Source: HXMU1420-13 sp965229525 (GTDB lineage: Bacteria > Bacteroidota > Rhodothermia > Balneolales > Balneolaceae). Taken from it: a stretch of 64,000 nucleotides of DNA. Made by a program: the position numbers and the translations under genes. Every line of letters begins with the position of its first letter. Position 1 is the first letter of the stretch. The notes under the pieces were generated by a model that was not told the origin of the DNA, did no database searches, and was given only the letters and a program-made list of their open reading frames with translations. Below, piece after piece: positions 1 through 8,810 of the stretch. The DNA lies in NCBI GenBank assembly GCA_965229525.1, contig OZ245886.1:682001-746000 (forward strand), read 5' to 3'.

Positions 1-381
1 ATTAAAAGTGTAGCCCCGATTAATCTTGGTTTAGTGCTCCCTAAGAAAGTGCTAAAATGGAAATACGGCACCACTGATCGGGATGAGATGAATTATGATC
101 AGTTGAAAGATTTATATGTATCTAAGTTGGCTGCCGGAGCAAAAGCCACTAAGCCTTACATCCCAAAAATAATACCTTCTTCAAGAAAAAATGAGTTGCT
201 AAAGAAATACCAAACGGAAAAAGATAAACTTATAAAGGCCCTTAATAAGTGGGATGAACAAATTATCTCTGAAATTGTTGCACCTCATCCAATTCTAGGG
301 AATCTCACTATTCGAGAATTGATGTTCTTTACAATATATCACACTTATCATCACCTGGAGAGCATAAAGGCAATAAGCTAA
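1..381 (+). CDS. DinB-like protein, 5' end cut by window
   Basis: The reading frame is open from base 1, so the gene starts upstream and only the last ~126 codons are present. The C-terminal part carries a HTYHHLESI segment, the kind of histidine-rich helix that ends DinB/YfiT-type four-helix-bundle proteins, where histidines bind a divalent metal. Such proteins are often damage-inducible or act as small thiol-dependent transferases; no specific substrate can be read here. An internal GTG at 34 is not a credible start because the homologous fold needs the missing N-terminal helices. The family call is by fold-like motif only. Confidence 0.55.
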   Translation: MKSVAPINLGLVLPKKVLKWKYGTTDRDEMNYDQLKDLYVSKLAAGAKATKPYIPKIIPSSRKNELLKKYQTEKDKLIKALNKWDEQIISEIVAPHPILGNLTIRELMFFTIYHTYHHLESIKAIS

Positions 382-485
382 CTTCTGACATAACTGTTTA
401 GTCTAGCATTGCTCTTTATTGATTGTGCAATTAGTTTTTAATTGAATTATTGTACTTTCTGATGAAGGTTTAATCAATCAAAATA

Positions 486-1007
486 ATGAATAGACGAAGT
501 GCATTAAAAAATATGATCTTAGCTTCTGGTGGGATTTTAACCATTCCATCATGGTTGCAAAGTTGGTCGATTGATTCACTTGGCATTTTCAATACTTCAT
601 TTACCGACTACGAAATTTCTATTATATCAGCAATTGCAGATACTATTATACCTAATAATGGAAATATTGGAGCACTTTCCGTTGGAGTTGATAATTTTTT
701 AGTAGCACTAATTAGTGAATGCTACCCTGATAACTTCATTGGTGAAATTCGATTGCATATCGAATCATTAGATTCTTTAGCACATCAAAGCTATAATCTT
801 AAATTCCCGGAGTGTTCTAAACCCCAACGAGAATTAATTCTGTCTAAACTATTAAGTAGCCAGAATGAAGACGATAGAAATTTTATTGAATTTATGAAGC
901 AGCAAACTATCAGAGGATTTGAGACTTCAGAGGAAGTTCTTGTGAATTACCATGGGTACCTATTAATGCCTGGGTTTTATGATGGAAATGTTGAAGTAAC
1001 AAATTGA
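486..1007 (+). CDS. Gluconate 2-dehydrogenase subunit 3 family protein
   Basis: Small subunit (173 aa) that in this family partners with a GMC-type flavoprotein to oxidise sugars or sugar acids in the periplasm. The N-terminus has two arginines at residues 3-4 followed by a hydrophobic stretch, a Tat-like signal; this probably exports the folded flavoprotein partner, which has no signal of its own. The centre has the family's ISAIADTIIP segment. The GMC gene begins one base after this stop codon, so the two are almost certainly translated together. The family (Pfam Gluconate_2-dh3) is recognised from the signal, size and context; the substrate is unknown. Confidence 0.8.
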   Translation: MNRRSALKNMILASGGILTIPSWLQSWSIDSLGIFNTSFTDYEISIISAIADTIIPNNGNIGALSVGVDNFLVALISECYPDNFIGEIRLHIESLDSLAHQSYNLKFPECSKPQRELILSKLLSSQNEDDRNFIEFMKQQTIRGFETSEEVLVNYHGYLLMPGFYDGNVEVTN

Positions 1008-1008
1008 A

Positions 1009-2718
1009 ATGGCAAATTTAAACCTTGTATCAAAACAAAAACGAACCTACGATGCTATAGTGATAGGTTCAGGTGCTAGTGGAGGCTGGGCAGCAAAAGA
1101 ACTATGTGATGCTGGTTTAAAAACTATATGCCTCGATCGGGGATGGAATGTAAAACACATAGACGATTATCCAACCGCTTCAAAAGCTCCATGGGAATTT
1201 GAATTCCGCGGTTCTGTTCCTATTGATAAACGTTCAGGTTTAAATAGTGGTCGTTGGGCCCGTGAAGAATTAATTCATTGGGCAATTGCAGATGATGAAC
1301 AGCCTATTGTTCTTGAAAAGCCGTTTCGCTGGTTTAGAGCTTACCATGTAGGTGGTAAATCCAAACTTTGGGCACGGCAAACACAACGGTGGAGTGACTA
1401 TGATTTTGAAGGCCCTTTGCGTGATGGATTTGCTGTTGATTGGCCAATAAGATATGCAGATCTCGCACCGTGGTACTCGCATGTAGAAAAATTTGCAGGT
1501 ATCTCTGGTGTCCAAGATGGATTAGATGTATTACCTGATGGCGAATTTCTTCCACCATTTGGTTTAAATGTTGTTGAAGAGCACTTTAAAGAAAGTATCA
1601 AAAAACATTATGGCGATACACGACACCTAATTTATGGCCGAGTAGCTCATATTACTGATCCTCAACCAATCCATATTCAACAAGGGCGAACAAAATGTCA
1701 GTCACAAGATATGTGTAATCGAGGGTGTGTATTTGGTGGATATTTCAGTTCCAATTCTTCAACCATCCCCTGGGCGCTATCAACAGGTAATCTCACTATG
1801 AGACCTGATGCGATAGTAGAATCCATTCTTTTTGATGAAGAAACAAGCAAAGCCACTGGTGTACGAATAATTGATAGGCTCACAGGTCAAACCATTGAGT
1901 ACTATGCTGATATCATATTTGTAAATGCTTCAACTATAAATACCAATGCAATTCTATTAAACTCTAAATCTGATCGATTTCCTAACGGAATGGGAAATGA
2001 TAGTGGTGTGCTTGGAAAATTTATAACCTGGCATAATTATAGAGGCCAGGCAAGTGCGACTGTAGAGGGATTTGAACATAAAAAAACTGCCGGGCGACGT
2101 CCAACAAACGCATACATTCCAAGATTTAGGAATGTTCATAAACAAGAAACTGATTTTTTGCGAGGTTGGGCTGCCGGTGTTTCTGCCGGAAGAGGTAGTT
2201 ACACTGAAAAAACTTCTATTGGAGATTCATTAACTGAGAGTCTTTTAAATCCAATACTTAATGATCATTGGTATATAGCCTCATGGATGATGGGAGAATG
2301 TATTCCTTATGAAGATAATCATATGCGACTTCATGAAAATTTAGTTGATAAATATGGCATTCCTCAAATCGTACTTTCCTGTGAATGGAAAGAAAATGAC
2401 ATCAAACAAGCAGATGATTATGTTGAACAAATGACTGCAATGTTTGAGAAGGCTGGATATAAGAATATTTCTGCCAGAAATCGGGATACGTTACCTGGCC
2501 AGGATATTCATGAAATGGGTGGGGTAAGAATGGGTCATGACCCTAAAACATCAATTTTAAATAGTTGGAATCAAGTGCACCATGTACCAAATGTATTTGT
2601 GACTGATGGTGCATGTATGACTTCAGGCGGAACACAAAATCCAACGCTTCATTTTATGGCACTAACAGCAAGAGCAGCTAATCATGCCGTGAATGAATTG
2701 AAACTGGGTAACCTTTAA
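1009..2718 (+). CDS. GMC family oxidoreductase (FAD-dependent sugar dehydrogenase)
   Basis: 569-aa flavoprotein of the glucose-methanol-choline family. The FAD-binding dinucleotide motif GSGASGG lies at residues 20-26 and the C-terminal GMC_oxred_C region has HEMGGVRMG and NPTLHFMAL motifs, which carry the catalytic histidine/asparagine region. Family members oxidise a sugar or alcohol hydroxyl and pass electrons to a cytochrome or quinone. No signal peptide is present, fitting co-export with the preceding Tat-like subunit. In the next gene a TIM-barrel isomerase suggests work on sugars, perhaps 3-keto sugars. No dedicated cytochrome c subunit is encoded beside it, unlike classical three-subunit gluconate dehydrogenases. 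Confidence 0.87.
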   Translation: MANLNLVSKQKRTYDAIVIGSGASGGWAAKELCDAGLKTICLDRGWNVKHIDDYPTASKAPWEFEFRGSVPIDKRSGLNSGRWAREELIHWAIADDEQPIVLEKPFRWFRAYHVGGKSKLWARQTQRWSDYDFEGPLRDGFAVDWPIRYADLAPWYSHVEKFAGISGVQDGLDVLPDGEFLPPFGLNVVEEHFKESIKKHYGDTRHLIYGRVAHITDPQPIHIQQGRTKCQSQDMCNRGCVFGGYFSSNSSTIPWALSTGNLTMRPDAIVESILFDEETSKATGVRIIDRLTGQTIEYYADIIFVNASTINTNAILLNSKSDRFPNGMGNDSGVLGKFITWHNYRGQASATVEGFEHKKTAGRRPTNAYIPRFRNVHKQETDFLRGWAAGVSAGRGSYTEKTSIGDSLTESLLNPILNDHWYIASWMMGECIPYEDNHMRLHENLVDKYGIPQIVLSCEWKENDIKQADDYVEQMTAMFEKAGYKNISARNRDTLPGQDIHEMGGVRMGHDPKTSILNSWNQVHHVPNVFVTDGACMTSGGTQNPTLHFMALTARAANHAVNELKLGNL

Positions 2719-2728
2719 TGATAATACC

Positions 2729-3598
2729 ATGAAATATATTGCTTCAATTTACTTTGCAATTTCTTTTTTTATGATTTTCTCTCATGCTAATGCTCAAGAA
2801 TCTGGTACTCCAATTTACACAGCTGACTTTGGAGTTCAGATGTATTCGTTTAGAAACATTGTACCGGAAATAGGTTTGGAGTCTACCCTAGATTTTATTG
2901 AAGAACAGGGAATTACACTTATCGAAGGTGGTGGAATACCAGAAGGCTTTGAACAGGATGAGTATATAAATCTTCTAGCTTCCAAAGGTATATCAACACC
3001 CTCAATTGGTGCGGGTTTTTCTGCTTTAAGAGATAATATTGATGAGATAATTGAAGAAGCCAAATCCGTCGGAGCAACCTATGTGATGTGTGCCTGGATT
3101 GATCACGAAGTTGGGAATTTTAACTTTTTAAATGCCAGCGAGGCAGTTGAAGTATTCAATGAAGCTGGGAAAAAATTAGCCGAGAATGGCTTAACATTTA
3201 TGTACCATTTTCATGGTTATGAACTTATTCCACATAGAGAAGGTACCTTACTCGATTATATTATGAATAATACCAATCCGGACTGGGTTTCTTTTCAAAT
3301 GGATGTATTTTGGATTCAATTCGGTGGTGGTAATCCTACTCATTTGCTTCAAAAATATGGAGAACGTTGGGTATCACTTCACTTAAAAGACATGAAAAAA
3401 GGAACTATGAAAGACCATACAGGGCTTACTTCAGGCCAGAATAATGTAGTTATCGGTACTGGGGAAATCGATTTTGTTGGAGTATTAAAAGAAGCTCAGA
3501 AACTAGGGATAACATACATGTTTATCGAAGATGAGAGCGATGATCCGCTTGGCCAAATTCCCTTAAGCATTGAGTATCTAAAAAGCTTAAGACACTAG
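2729..3598 (+). CDS. Exported sugar phosphate isomerase/epimerase-like TIM-barrel protein
   Basis: 289 aa with a clear signal peptide (hydrophobic residues about 4-18, cleavage after ANA near residue 22), so it acts in the periplasm. The mature part is an AP-endonuclease-2-like (xylose isomerase-like) TIM barrel, with candidate metal or catalytic residues in HFHGYEL, FQMDVFW, SLHLKDM and MFIEDES. Members isomerise, epimerise or dehydrate sugars, some of them 3-keto sugars made by GMC enzymes. It follows the GMC gene after 10 bases and is probably the last gene of that operon. A phosphorylated substrate is unlikely in the periplasm; the family name is historical. Confidence 0.82.
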   Translation: MKYIASIYFAISFFMIFSHANAQESGTPIYTADFGVQMYSFRNIVPEIGLESTLDFIEEQGITLIEGGGIPEGFEQDEYINLLASKGISTPSIGAGFSALRDNIDEIIEEAKSVGATYVMCAWIDHEVGNFNFLNASEAVEVFNEAGKKLAENGLTFMYHFHGYELIPHREGTLLDYIMNNTNPDWVSFQMDVFWIQFGGGNPTHLLQKYGERWVSLHLKDMKKGTMKDHTGLTSGQNNVVIGTGEIDFVGVLKEAQKLGITYMFIEDESDDPLGQIPLSIEYLKSLRH

Positions 3599-3808
3599 AT
3601 TCTTAAATCTTCAAAGCTTTTGTATATCAAGACACGTGTATTAACCAGTCTAAGCCTCTATACTTCTATTTGAACTAACATAACTTTTCTGAAAATCTCA
3701 CTATTCTGAATCGATGTTCATTACAATCTATCAAACTGCCATTTAGAGAACACAAAAATATTAAGTAAGTCATGATTGCATTCTGCTAAAATAATACATA
3801 ATTTAGTA

Positions 3809-3822
3809 AGTGATTACTCACT
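3809..3822. promoter_or_regulatory. TetR-type operator, copy 1
   Basis: Perfect palindrome AGTGA-N4-TCACT, 14 bases, ending directly against the ATG of the TetR gene at 3823. An identical 14-mer lies before the neighbouring SDR gene. Arms and spacing fit the short operators of TetR-family regulators. Its position means bound repressor would cover the translation-initiation region; no Shine-Dalgarno sequence is visible there. Confidence 0.7.
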
Positions 3823-4344
3823 ATGACTGAAAAACAACTAAACATCCTCTACTCCGCTCTAGATCTTTTTGCTAAAGAAGGTTTTAATGCTACATCTACA
3901 AGTAAAGTGGCAAAAAAAGCAGGTGTATCTGAGGGTTTGATATTCAAGCATTTTGAGAATAAATCAGGGTTATTACAGGCAGTTCTGGATGAGGGAGAAA
4001 AAAGATTTCGATCAGTGTATGGGGAAATAATATTCGAATCTGATCCAGCAGAAGTAGTAAAAAAAACTCTAATTATGCCATTTTTGATACCAGAAGCTGA
4101 TTATGAATTCTGGAGATTACAGTTTAAACTGAAATGGGAATTAAACTTAAATAGCGATACTAAATTAGAACCCCTCCTGGTTAAACTAGAAAAGTCTTTT
4201 CGACAATTAGGGTATGATAATCCAAAAATGGAAGCTTATGCATTAATGTATTTAATTGATGGAATAGGCGGTGCAATTCTGAAAGGATCATCAATTAATA
4301 AAGATGAATTCAGAAATTTCTTAATTGAAAAATACAATCTGTAA
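3823..4344 (+). CDS. TetR/AcrR family transcriptional regulator
   Basis: 173-aa one-domain-plus-ligand regulator. Residues about 5-50 form the TetR helix-turn-helix, with the STSKVAKKAGVSEGLIFKHFENK pattern interrupted nowhere; the C-terminal helices form the ligand domain, of unknown specificity. It is somewhat short for the family (usual 190-220 aa). It most likely represses itself and the downstream SDR gene, because the same palindrome precedes both start codons. The ATG at 3823 is chosen since it gives the usual short leader before the first helix. Release of repression by the SDR's substrate or a toxic aldehyde/ketone is plausible but not shown. Confidence 0.87.
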   Translation: MTEKQLNILYSALDLFAKEGFNATSTSKVAKKAGVSEGLIFKHFENKSGLLQAVLDEGEKRFRSVYGEIIFESDPAEVVKKTLIMPFLIPEADYEFWRLQFKLKWELNLNSDTKLEPLLVKLEKSFRQLGYDNPKMEAYALMYLIDGIGGAILKGSSINKDEFRNFLIEKYNL

Positions 4345-4364
4345 AAAAATTTGAACAATAAATG

Positions 4365-4378
4365 AGTGATTACTCACT
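4365..4378. promoter_or_regulatory. TetR-type operator, copy 2
   Basis: Second exact copy of the AGTGA-N4-TCACT 14-mer, placed 6 bases before the ATG of the SDR gene and 21 bases after the TetR stop codon. It suggests that the SDR gene has its own regulated promoter or that the repressor also blocks passage from the tetR gene. Confidence 0.7.
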
Positions 4379-4384
4379 ATTATC

Positions 4385-5197
4385 ATGAACAAACAAAAAA
4401 TAGCATTAGTAACAGGGGCTTCTGCCGGTATTGGGAAAGCCACAGTAAAACAGTTATTAAAAGATGGATTAATCGTTTATGCAGCTGCTAGGCGATTGGA
4501 GAAAATGCGAGATCTTGAAGAACTAGGTGCCTATCCCATCAAAATGGATATTACTATTGAAGAAGACGTTCAAAATGTAGTCGATACCATTAGAAAGAAT
4601 CATGGCTCTGTAGATGTTCTGGTTAATAATGCCGGATATGCGATCTATGGTTCGGTTGAGGAAATTCCAATTGATCAGGCACGTAGACAGTTCGAAGTAA
4701 ATATCTTTGGTCTCGCGATGCTAACACAACTAATTATCCCTGATATGAGAGAAAAAGGATATGGGAAGATCATAAATATCAGCTCTGTTGGAGGTAAAAT
4801 TTATACTCCACTAGGTGCCTGGTATCATGCGACTAAACATGCTCTTGAAGGCTGGTCGGACGTACTTCGACTTGAACTAAAACGCTTTGGTGTTGATGTC
4901 ATAATCATTGAACCTGGTGGAATTGAAACTGAATTTGAAGGAGTGATGACTGAGCCAATGAAAAAAATCTCCGGTGAGGGTCCTTATAAAGTATTTGTTG
5001 ATTCCTTAATTCGAGAAGCAGGTGCCTTTAAGTTTTCGAAACCTGAAGTAATATCAACAGAAATATCGAAAGCTGTGAAAGCGAAGAAACCAAAAACCAG
5101 GTATGTGGCCGGAGCTATGGCAAAACCACTTCTATTTATCAGAAAATGGTTTAGCGATCGATTTTTTGATCGATTAATGCTTAGTCGAGTAAAATAA
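4385..5197 (+). CDS. Short-chain dehydrogenase/reductase (SDR)
   Basis: 270-aa classical SDR. The nucleotide-binding TGASAGIG motif lies at residues 10-17, the NNAG motif near residue 83, the catalytic serine in NISSVGG, and the catalytic Tyr147/Lys151 in YHATK. Arginines after the first beta strand (AARRLEKM) favour NADP(H). The protein resembles retinol-dehydrogenase-like or DltE-like SDRs common in Bacteroidota; the substrate cannot be predicted. It is likely controlled by the adjacent TetR protein through the duplicated palindrome. The stop codon faces the converging pxp operon 17 bases away, without a clear terminator. Confidence 0.87.
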   Translation: MNKQKIALVTGASAGIGKATVKQLLKDGLIVYAAARRLEKMRDLEELGAYPIKMDITIEEDVQNVVDTIRKNHGSVDVLVNNAGYAIYGSVEEIPIDQARRQFEVNIFGLAMLTQLIIPDMREKGYGKIINISSVGGKIYTPLGAWYHATKHALEGWSDVLRLELKRFGVDVIIIEPGGIETEFEGVMTEPMKKISGEGPYKVFVDSLIREAGAFKFSKPEVISTEISKAVKAKKPKTRYVAGAMAKPLLFIRKWFSDRFFDRLMLSRVK

Positions 5198-5214
5198 ACA
5201 AATTATTCAGGTGA

Positions 5215-6081
5215 TTAGGTTAGCTTAAAGCTGATCAAATCACCTTGTTTTACTTGCCCCAATCTCCATAATTCAGACTCCATTACTATCCCAATTCTCG
5301 GGTATCCCCCAATGGTTTGACCATCATTCATAAGAATAATAGGATGCCCAGACGCTGGTAATTGGATTACACCAGGTACTACCGGCGAAGAAACAATTTC
5401 AAAACCAGGAAGTTTTATTACGCTCCCTTCCAGTCGTATTCCCATTCTGTTGGTTTGGGTACTAACCCTAAAATTTGTACCGAATAACTGCTTTTTATCT
5501 TTTTCATTTAACAATTCAAATTCTGGACCAGCCTTAATATTGACCGAAACTTTTGTTGAGAAATAAGGAATTTCATTTTTTGGAAAATCAATGGCTTTGG
5601 TATTAAAATCATGAGAATTCCAGCAAACTTTATCTTCTTCGTTTAAAGAGCGACCAAAATATCCACCAAATTTACCCGGCAGATATGTTGAATAAGAATT
5701 CATTAGCTGTGGAATATCAAATAACCCTTGAACTGCCAAATAGGATCGGCATCCTCTTGTTGGATAATTAAATTCAATTTTATCCCCAGAATGTATTTTT
5801 AACCCACTGTACATTGGTAATGGATTTCCATTTAATGTAGGATTGCAGTTAGCGCCTGTGATAGAGATTAAACAGGAAGCATCAAATTCATAAATTCCAC
5901 CATAAAATGTATGTTCAATGACGGGGTATGTTTCTGGATTTCCAACAATGTTATTTGCATCGCGCATCGACTTTGGGTCCAATGCCCCTGAACTTGGAAT
6001 ACCCAATTTTCTAAACCCAAACCTGCCAATATCTTGTATTGATGATTGAAGTCCTTTTTTTATGATACGGAAGCTACCCAT
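5215..6081 (-). CDS. pxpC: 5-oxoprolinase subunit C
   Basis: 288-aa member of the biotin-dependent carboxyltransferase / allophanate-hydrolase subunit 2 fold. With PxpA and PxpB it forms the prokaryotic ATP-dependent 5-oxoprolinase, which opens 5-oxoproline to glutamate in the cytoplasm. Typical segments include GLQSSIQDIGR near the N-terminus, SGALDP, and the late NDGQTIGGYPRIG motif. Length is normal. It is the last gene of the minus-strand series nramp-like, pxpA, pxpB, pxpC, 5 bases after pxpB. The order and the complete set make the assignment strong. Confidence 0.9.
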   Translation of the reverse strand: MGSFRIIKKGLQSSIQDIGRFGFRKLGIPSSGALDPKSMRDANNIVGNPETYPVIEHTFYGGIYEFDASCLISITGANCNPTLNGNPLPMYSGLKIHSGDKIEFNYPTRGCRSYLAVQGLFDIPQLMNSYSTYLPGKFGGYFGRSLNEEDKVCWNSHDFNTKAIDFPKNEIPYFSTKVSVNIKAGPEFELLNEKDKKQLFGTNFRVSTQTNRMGIRLEGSVIKLPGFEIVSSPVVPGVIQLPASGHPIILMNDGQTIGGYPRIGIVMESELWRLGQVKQGDLISFKLT

Positions 6082-6086
6082 CAGAC

Positions 6087-6725
6087 TTAAAGCGGAATGA
6101 ACTTTAGCATATCCCCAGGAGTGACGTCGTTTGGCGGGATTCTTTGAATGTCAAAAAAACGGTGATTTGAATTGCCAATAATGTTCCACCCACCCGGACT
6201 TTCAATAGAATATATTCCTGTTTGATTCCCCCCAATTCCAATCGATCCCGCCGGTATTTTAATTCTTGGAGTTTCCATTCGTGGAACTGCTAGTTCTGAT
6301 TGTAAACCTTCCAAAAAGATAAAACCCGGTACAAATCCAATCATAGCAGCGGTATAAACTGGTTTTGAATGGCGTTCAATTATTTCACTTTTTGTAAGCC
6401 CCGTTTTTTCCGTAACCCGATTCCAATCCAGTCCTTGATCGTAGTTTACTTCAACTTCGATGGTATTTGAAGATTTCGATTTCAAAGTTGAAAATCGAAG
6501 CAATTCAAGATAATTGAGGACGTCTTTTTTTGCAGAATCATAGAAAATAGCGATTGATTGATACGCCGGTACTACATCTTTTATCAGCGTCGATTGCTCC
6601 ATTTCAAGTAACTGATACACCCTGTGGATTTTCTCAAGTTTGCCATTTTCTATTTTCGGCTCCAGAAGTAATGCATGCTTCCCTAAATCAGAAACATTCC
6701 ATGATATTCCATCAAGCTGAAGCAA
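6087..6725 (-). CDS. pxpB: 5-oxoprolinase subunit B
   Basis: 212-aa allophanate-hydrolase subunit 1 / KipI-like protein. The hallmark GFVPGFIFLEGL segment, the PRIKIPAGSIGIGG segment and PGGWNIIG near the C-terminus are visible. In the PxpABC enzyme it works with PxpC on the phosphorylated intermediate of 5-oxoproline. The start is a TTG at 6725, which overlaps the 3' end of pxpA by 14 bases and implies coupled translation; an alternative internal start would remove part of the first strand. Length agrees with the family. Confidence 0.9.
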   Translation of the reverse strand: MLQLDGISWNVSDLGKHALLLEPKIENGKLEKIHRVYQLLEMEQSTLIKDVVPAYQSIAIFYDSAKKDVLNYLELLRFSTLKSKSSNTIEVEVNYDQGLDWNRVTEKTGLTKSEIIERHSKPVYTAAMIGFVPGFIFLEGLQSELAVPRMETPRIKIPAGSIGIGGNQTGIYSIESPGGWNIIGNSNHRFFDIQRIPPNDVTPGDMLKFIPL

Positions 6726-7467
6726 TCGTCACACCTTTTCCTTTTAAATAAAAATATATTTCTCTTGCTAACCGAATTGAGCCTTCCGTATCGCTATGTA
6801 AACAAATAGTATTTGCTTTTACAGGTCTAATAGAGCCAGAAAAAGTTTTCACTTTGCCTTCCATTACCATTCGATGAATATGCTCAAATACATTTTCTTT
6901 TTTATGGATAATCGCTCCATCCTTTTTTCGTGATCTTAATGTAAGATCATCTTCGTACGCCCGATCGGCAAATACTTCATAAATTGGACGCAATCCGGCA
7001 TCTGAAATTGATTCTGCTAATTTTGAACCTGCCTGACAATAAATTGGCACTTCTAGATTAACATCCAATATTGCGTTTACAACTACTTCAGCAACAGTTT
7101 TATTGATAGTGGCTTCGTTATATAATGCCCCGTGAGGTTTTAAATGATGAAGCACCCCCCCCTCTTTCTCAACTAACGATGAAAAAACTGAAATTTGGCC
7201 AACCAACGAGGATCTTAATTCGTCACTATCAATCTCCAACACTTGTCTGCCAAAATTTGACGTATCCGGATATGATGGATGCACACCAATTGCAACGTTG
7301 TGTACTTTAGCCAATTTAATGGTTGCACGCATTGATTCTTTATCCCCAATGTGTCCACCACAAGCGATGTTACAGGATGAAATAAACGGCATGATTTCGG
7401 CATCCTTAAGCCGACCGTTTTTATCTTTCCATTCGCCTAAATCGCAATTTAAATCGATGCTTTTCAT
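6712..7467 (-). CDS. pxpA: 5-oxoprolinase subunit A (LamB/YcsF family)
   Basis: 251-aa LamB/YcsF protein. Diagnostic segments are SIDLNCDLGE at the N-terminus, SSCNIACGGHIGD, GVHPSYPD and HLKPHGALYN, which gather the conserved acidic and histidine residues. It starts the PxpABC 5-oxoprolinase reaction, converting 5-oxoproline (from damaged or cyclised glutamate/glutamine) to glutamate with ATP. It sits 3 bases after the transporter gene and overlaps pxpB, so the four genes form one operon. Confidence 0.93.
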   Translation of the reverse strand: MKSIDLNCDLGEWKDKNGRLKDAEIMPFISSCNIACGGHIGDKESMRATIKLAKVHNVAIGVHPSYPDTSNFGRQVLEIDSDELRSSLVGQISVFSSLVEKEGGVLHHLKPHGALYNEATINKTVAEVVVNAILDVNLEVPIYCQAGSKLAESISDAGLRPIYEVFADRAYEDDLTLRSRKKDGAIIHKKENVFEHIHRMVMEGKVKTFSGSIRPVKANTICLHSDTEGSIRLAREIYFYLKGKGVTIASA

Positions 7468-7470
7468 TGC

Positions 7471-8703
7471 TTATAAGAATTGAAAAACAGCATTTAAACT
7501 TCGAAAACCCAACCCAAGAGCAACGATCAAAACAATAAAACCTAAAACATTTTGGATCACTGAGTTGGTATAAACGCCAAGTAGTTTTGATCTATTCATT
7601 AGGTACATCAAAAAGATAGCGACAACCGGAAGTAGAATTCCATTCGCTACTTGAGCAAATTGAATGATTACAATAGGACTGCCTCCAAACATACTTGCTA
7701 ATATCCCGAGAACAAGAATTATACCCCACACTAAACGAAATTTGATAGATCTTGTATCATCATCCCATCCTAATATACCTTTTGCTGCATAGGCAGCAGC
7801 AAGAGGAGCCGTAATAGCCGATGAAATTCCAGCTGCAAACAGACCTGTACCTAGAAAGTATCCTGACCACGAACCAAGCACCGGCTTTAATTGATTAGCC
7901 ATGTCAGCTGCTGACCGAATACCTTCTTCACCAAAGATAGTAGCACCACTTGTAATAATGATACTCATTGATATTATACCTCCAACAATAATAGCTGTCG
8001 TATTTTCTTTTCTTAAATCACTTAGTTCGCGAACACTTCTATATTTTTCTTTCACAATTGAGGCGTGCAAAAACAGGTTATATGGAACAACTGTTGTACC
8101 AATTAAGCCCATCACCAAGAGAAGTTCTCCATCACCAAAAGATGGAATAAGCATTCCTTTAAGTATTGCTATTACATCTGGCTGAACAACCATTGCAGTC
8201 GTTAGAAACACCAAGCTCATCACAAGTACCAATCCAATCAGAAACCATTCGATCAACTTAATAGCTCCTATGAATAAAAATAAAAATGCTATTCCCCCAA
8301 TAATCAAAGGTGTTATGGGAACAGTTCTATCATTTAACTCAATTCCAGACTTAAAGAATAATTCCTCGAAACCCAACACAGCTCCTGAAATATTACCTCC
8401 CTCATAAGCAGCATTTCCAATAACTATCGCTCCAAATACTAAAATGACAGCTAACCATCTAAAAAGTGGGAGTTTAATTTCACTGCGAATAGCTTCACCA
8501 AACCCATTTTGAGTAACTAACCCAAGTCGGGCCGACATTTCTTGTAAAATGATGGTCGTAATCACTGAAAATACAATGGCCCATAAAAGTGAAAACCCCG
8601 ATTGTACTCCGGCAATAGTACATACAGTTACCGTACCAGGACCAATAAATGCCGCTGTAATAAGCGTACTGGGACCGAAATATTTACTAATTATTGATTT
8701 CAA
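7471..8703 (-). CDS. Nramp-family membrane transporter lacking canonical metal ligands
   Basis: 410-aa polytopic protein with about 11 transmembrane helices and the Nramp (LeuT-fold) architecture. In true Mn/Fe Nramps helix 1 carries DPGN and helix 6 MPHN. Here helix 1 reads GPGT (residues 21-24) and helix 6 reads VPYN (206-209), so the ligating Asp, Asn and Met are Gly, Thr and Val. The gene is first in the 5-oxoprolinase operon, a linkage known from Bacillus ycsG. I infer that the subfamily carries something other than Mn2+, perhaps 5-oxoproline or another organic solute. Start is TTG at 8703, giving the normal short leader before helix 1. Confidence 0.85.
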   Translation of the reverse strand: MKSIISKYFGPSTLITAAFIGPGTVTVCTIAGVQSGFSLLWAIVFSVITTIILQEMSARLGLVTQNGFGEAIRSEIKLPLFRWLAVILVFGAIVIGNAAYEGGNISGAVLGFEELFFKSGIELNDRTVPITPLIIGGIAFLFLFIGAIKLIEWFLIGLVLVMSLVFLTTAMVVQPDVIAILKGMLIPSFGDGELLLVMGLIGTTVVPYNLFLHASIVKEKYRSVRELSDLRKENTTAIIVGGIISMSIIITSGATIFGEEGIRSAADMANQLKPVLGSWSGYFLGTGLFAAGISSAITAPLAAAYAAKGILGWDDDTRSIKFRLVWGIILVLGILASMFGGSPIVIIQFAQVANGILLPVVAIFLMYLMNRSKLLGVYTNSVIQNVLGFIVLIVALGLGFRSLNAVFQFL

Positions 8704-8810
8704 ATAAATTCAAGATTAGAGTATTTCTAGGGCTTTTATTTATCGTTTGATAAAATTATAATACGCCCAACGAATCAGGAATTCCAACACTAAATGCGTT
8801 CACCTTTTAC

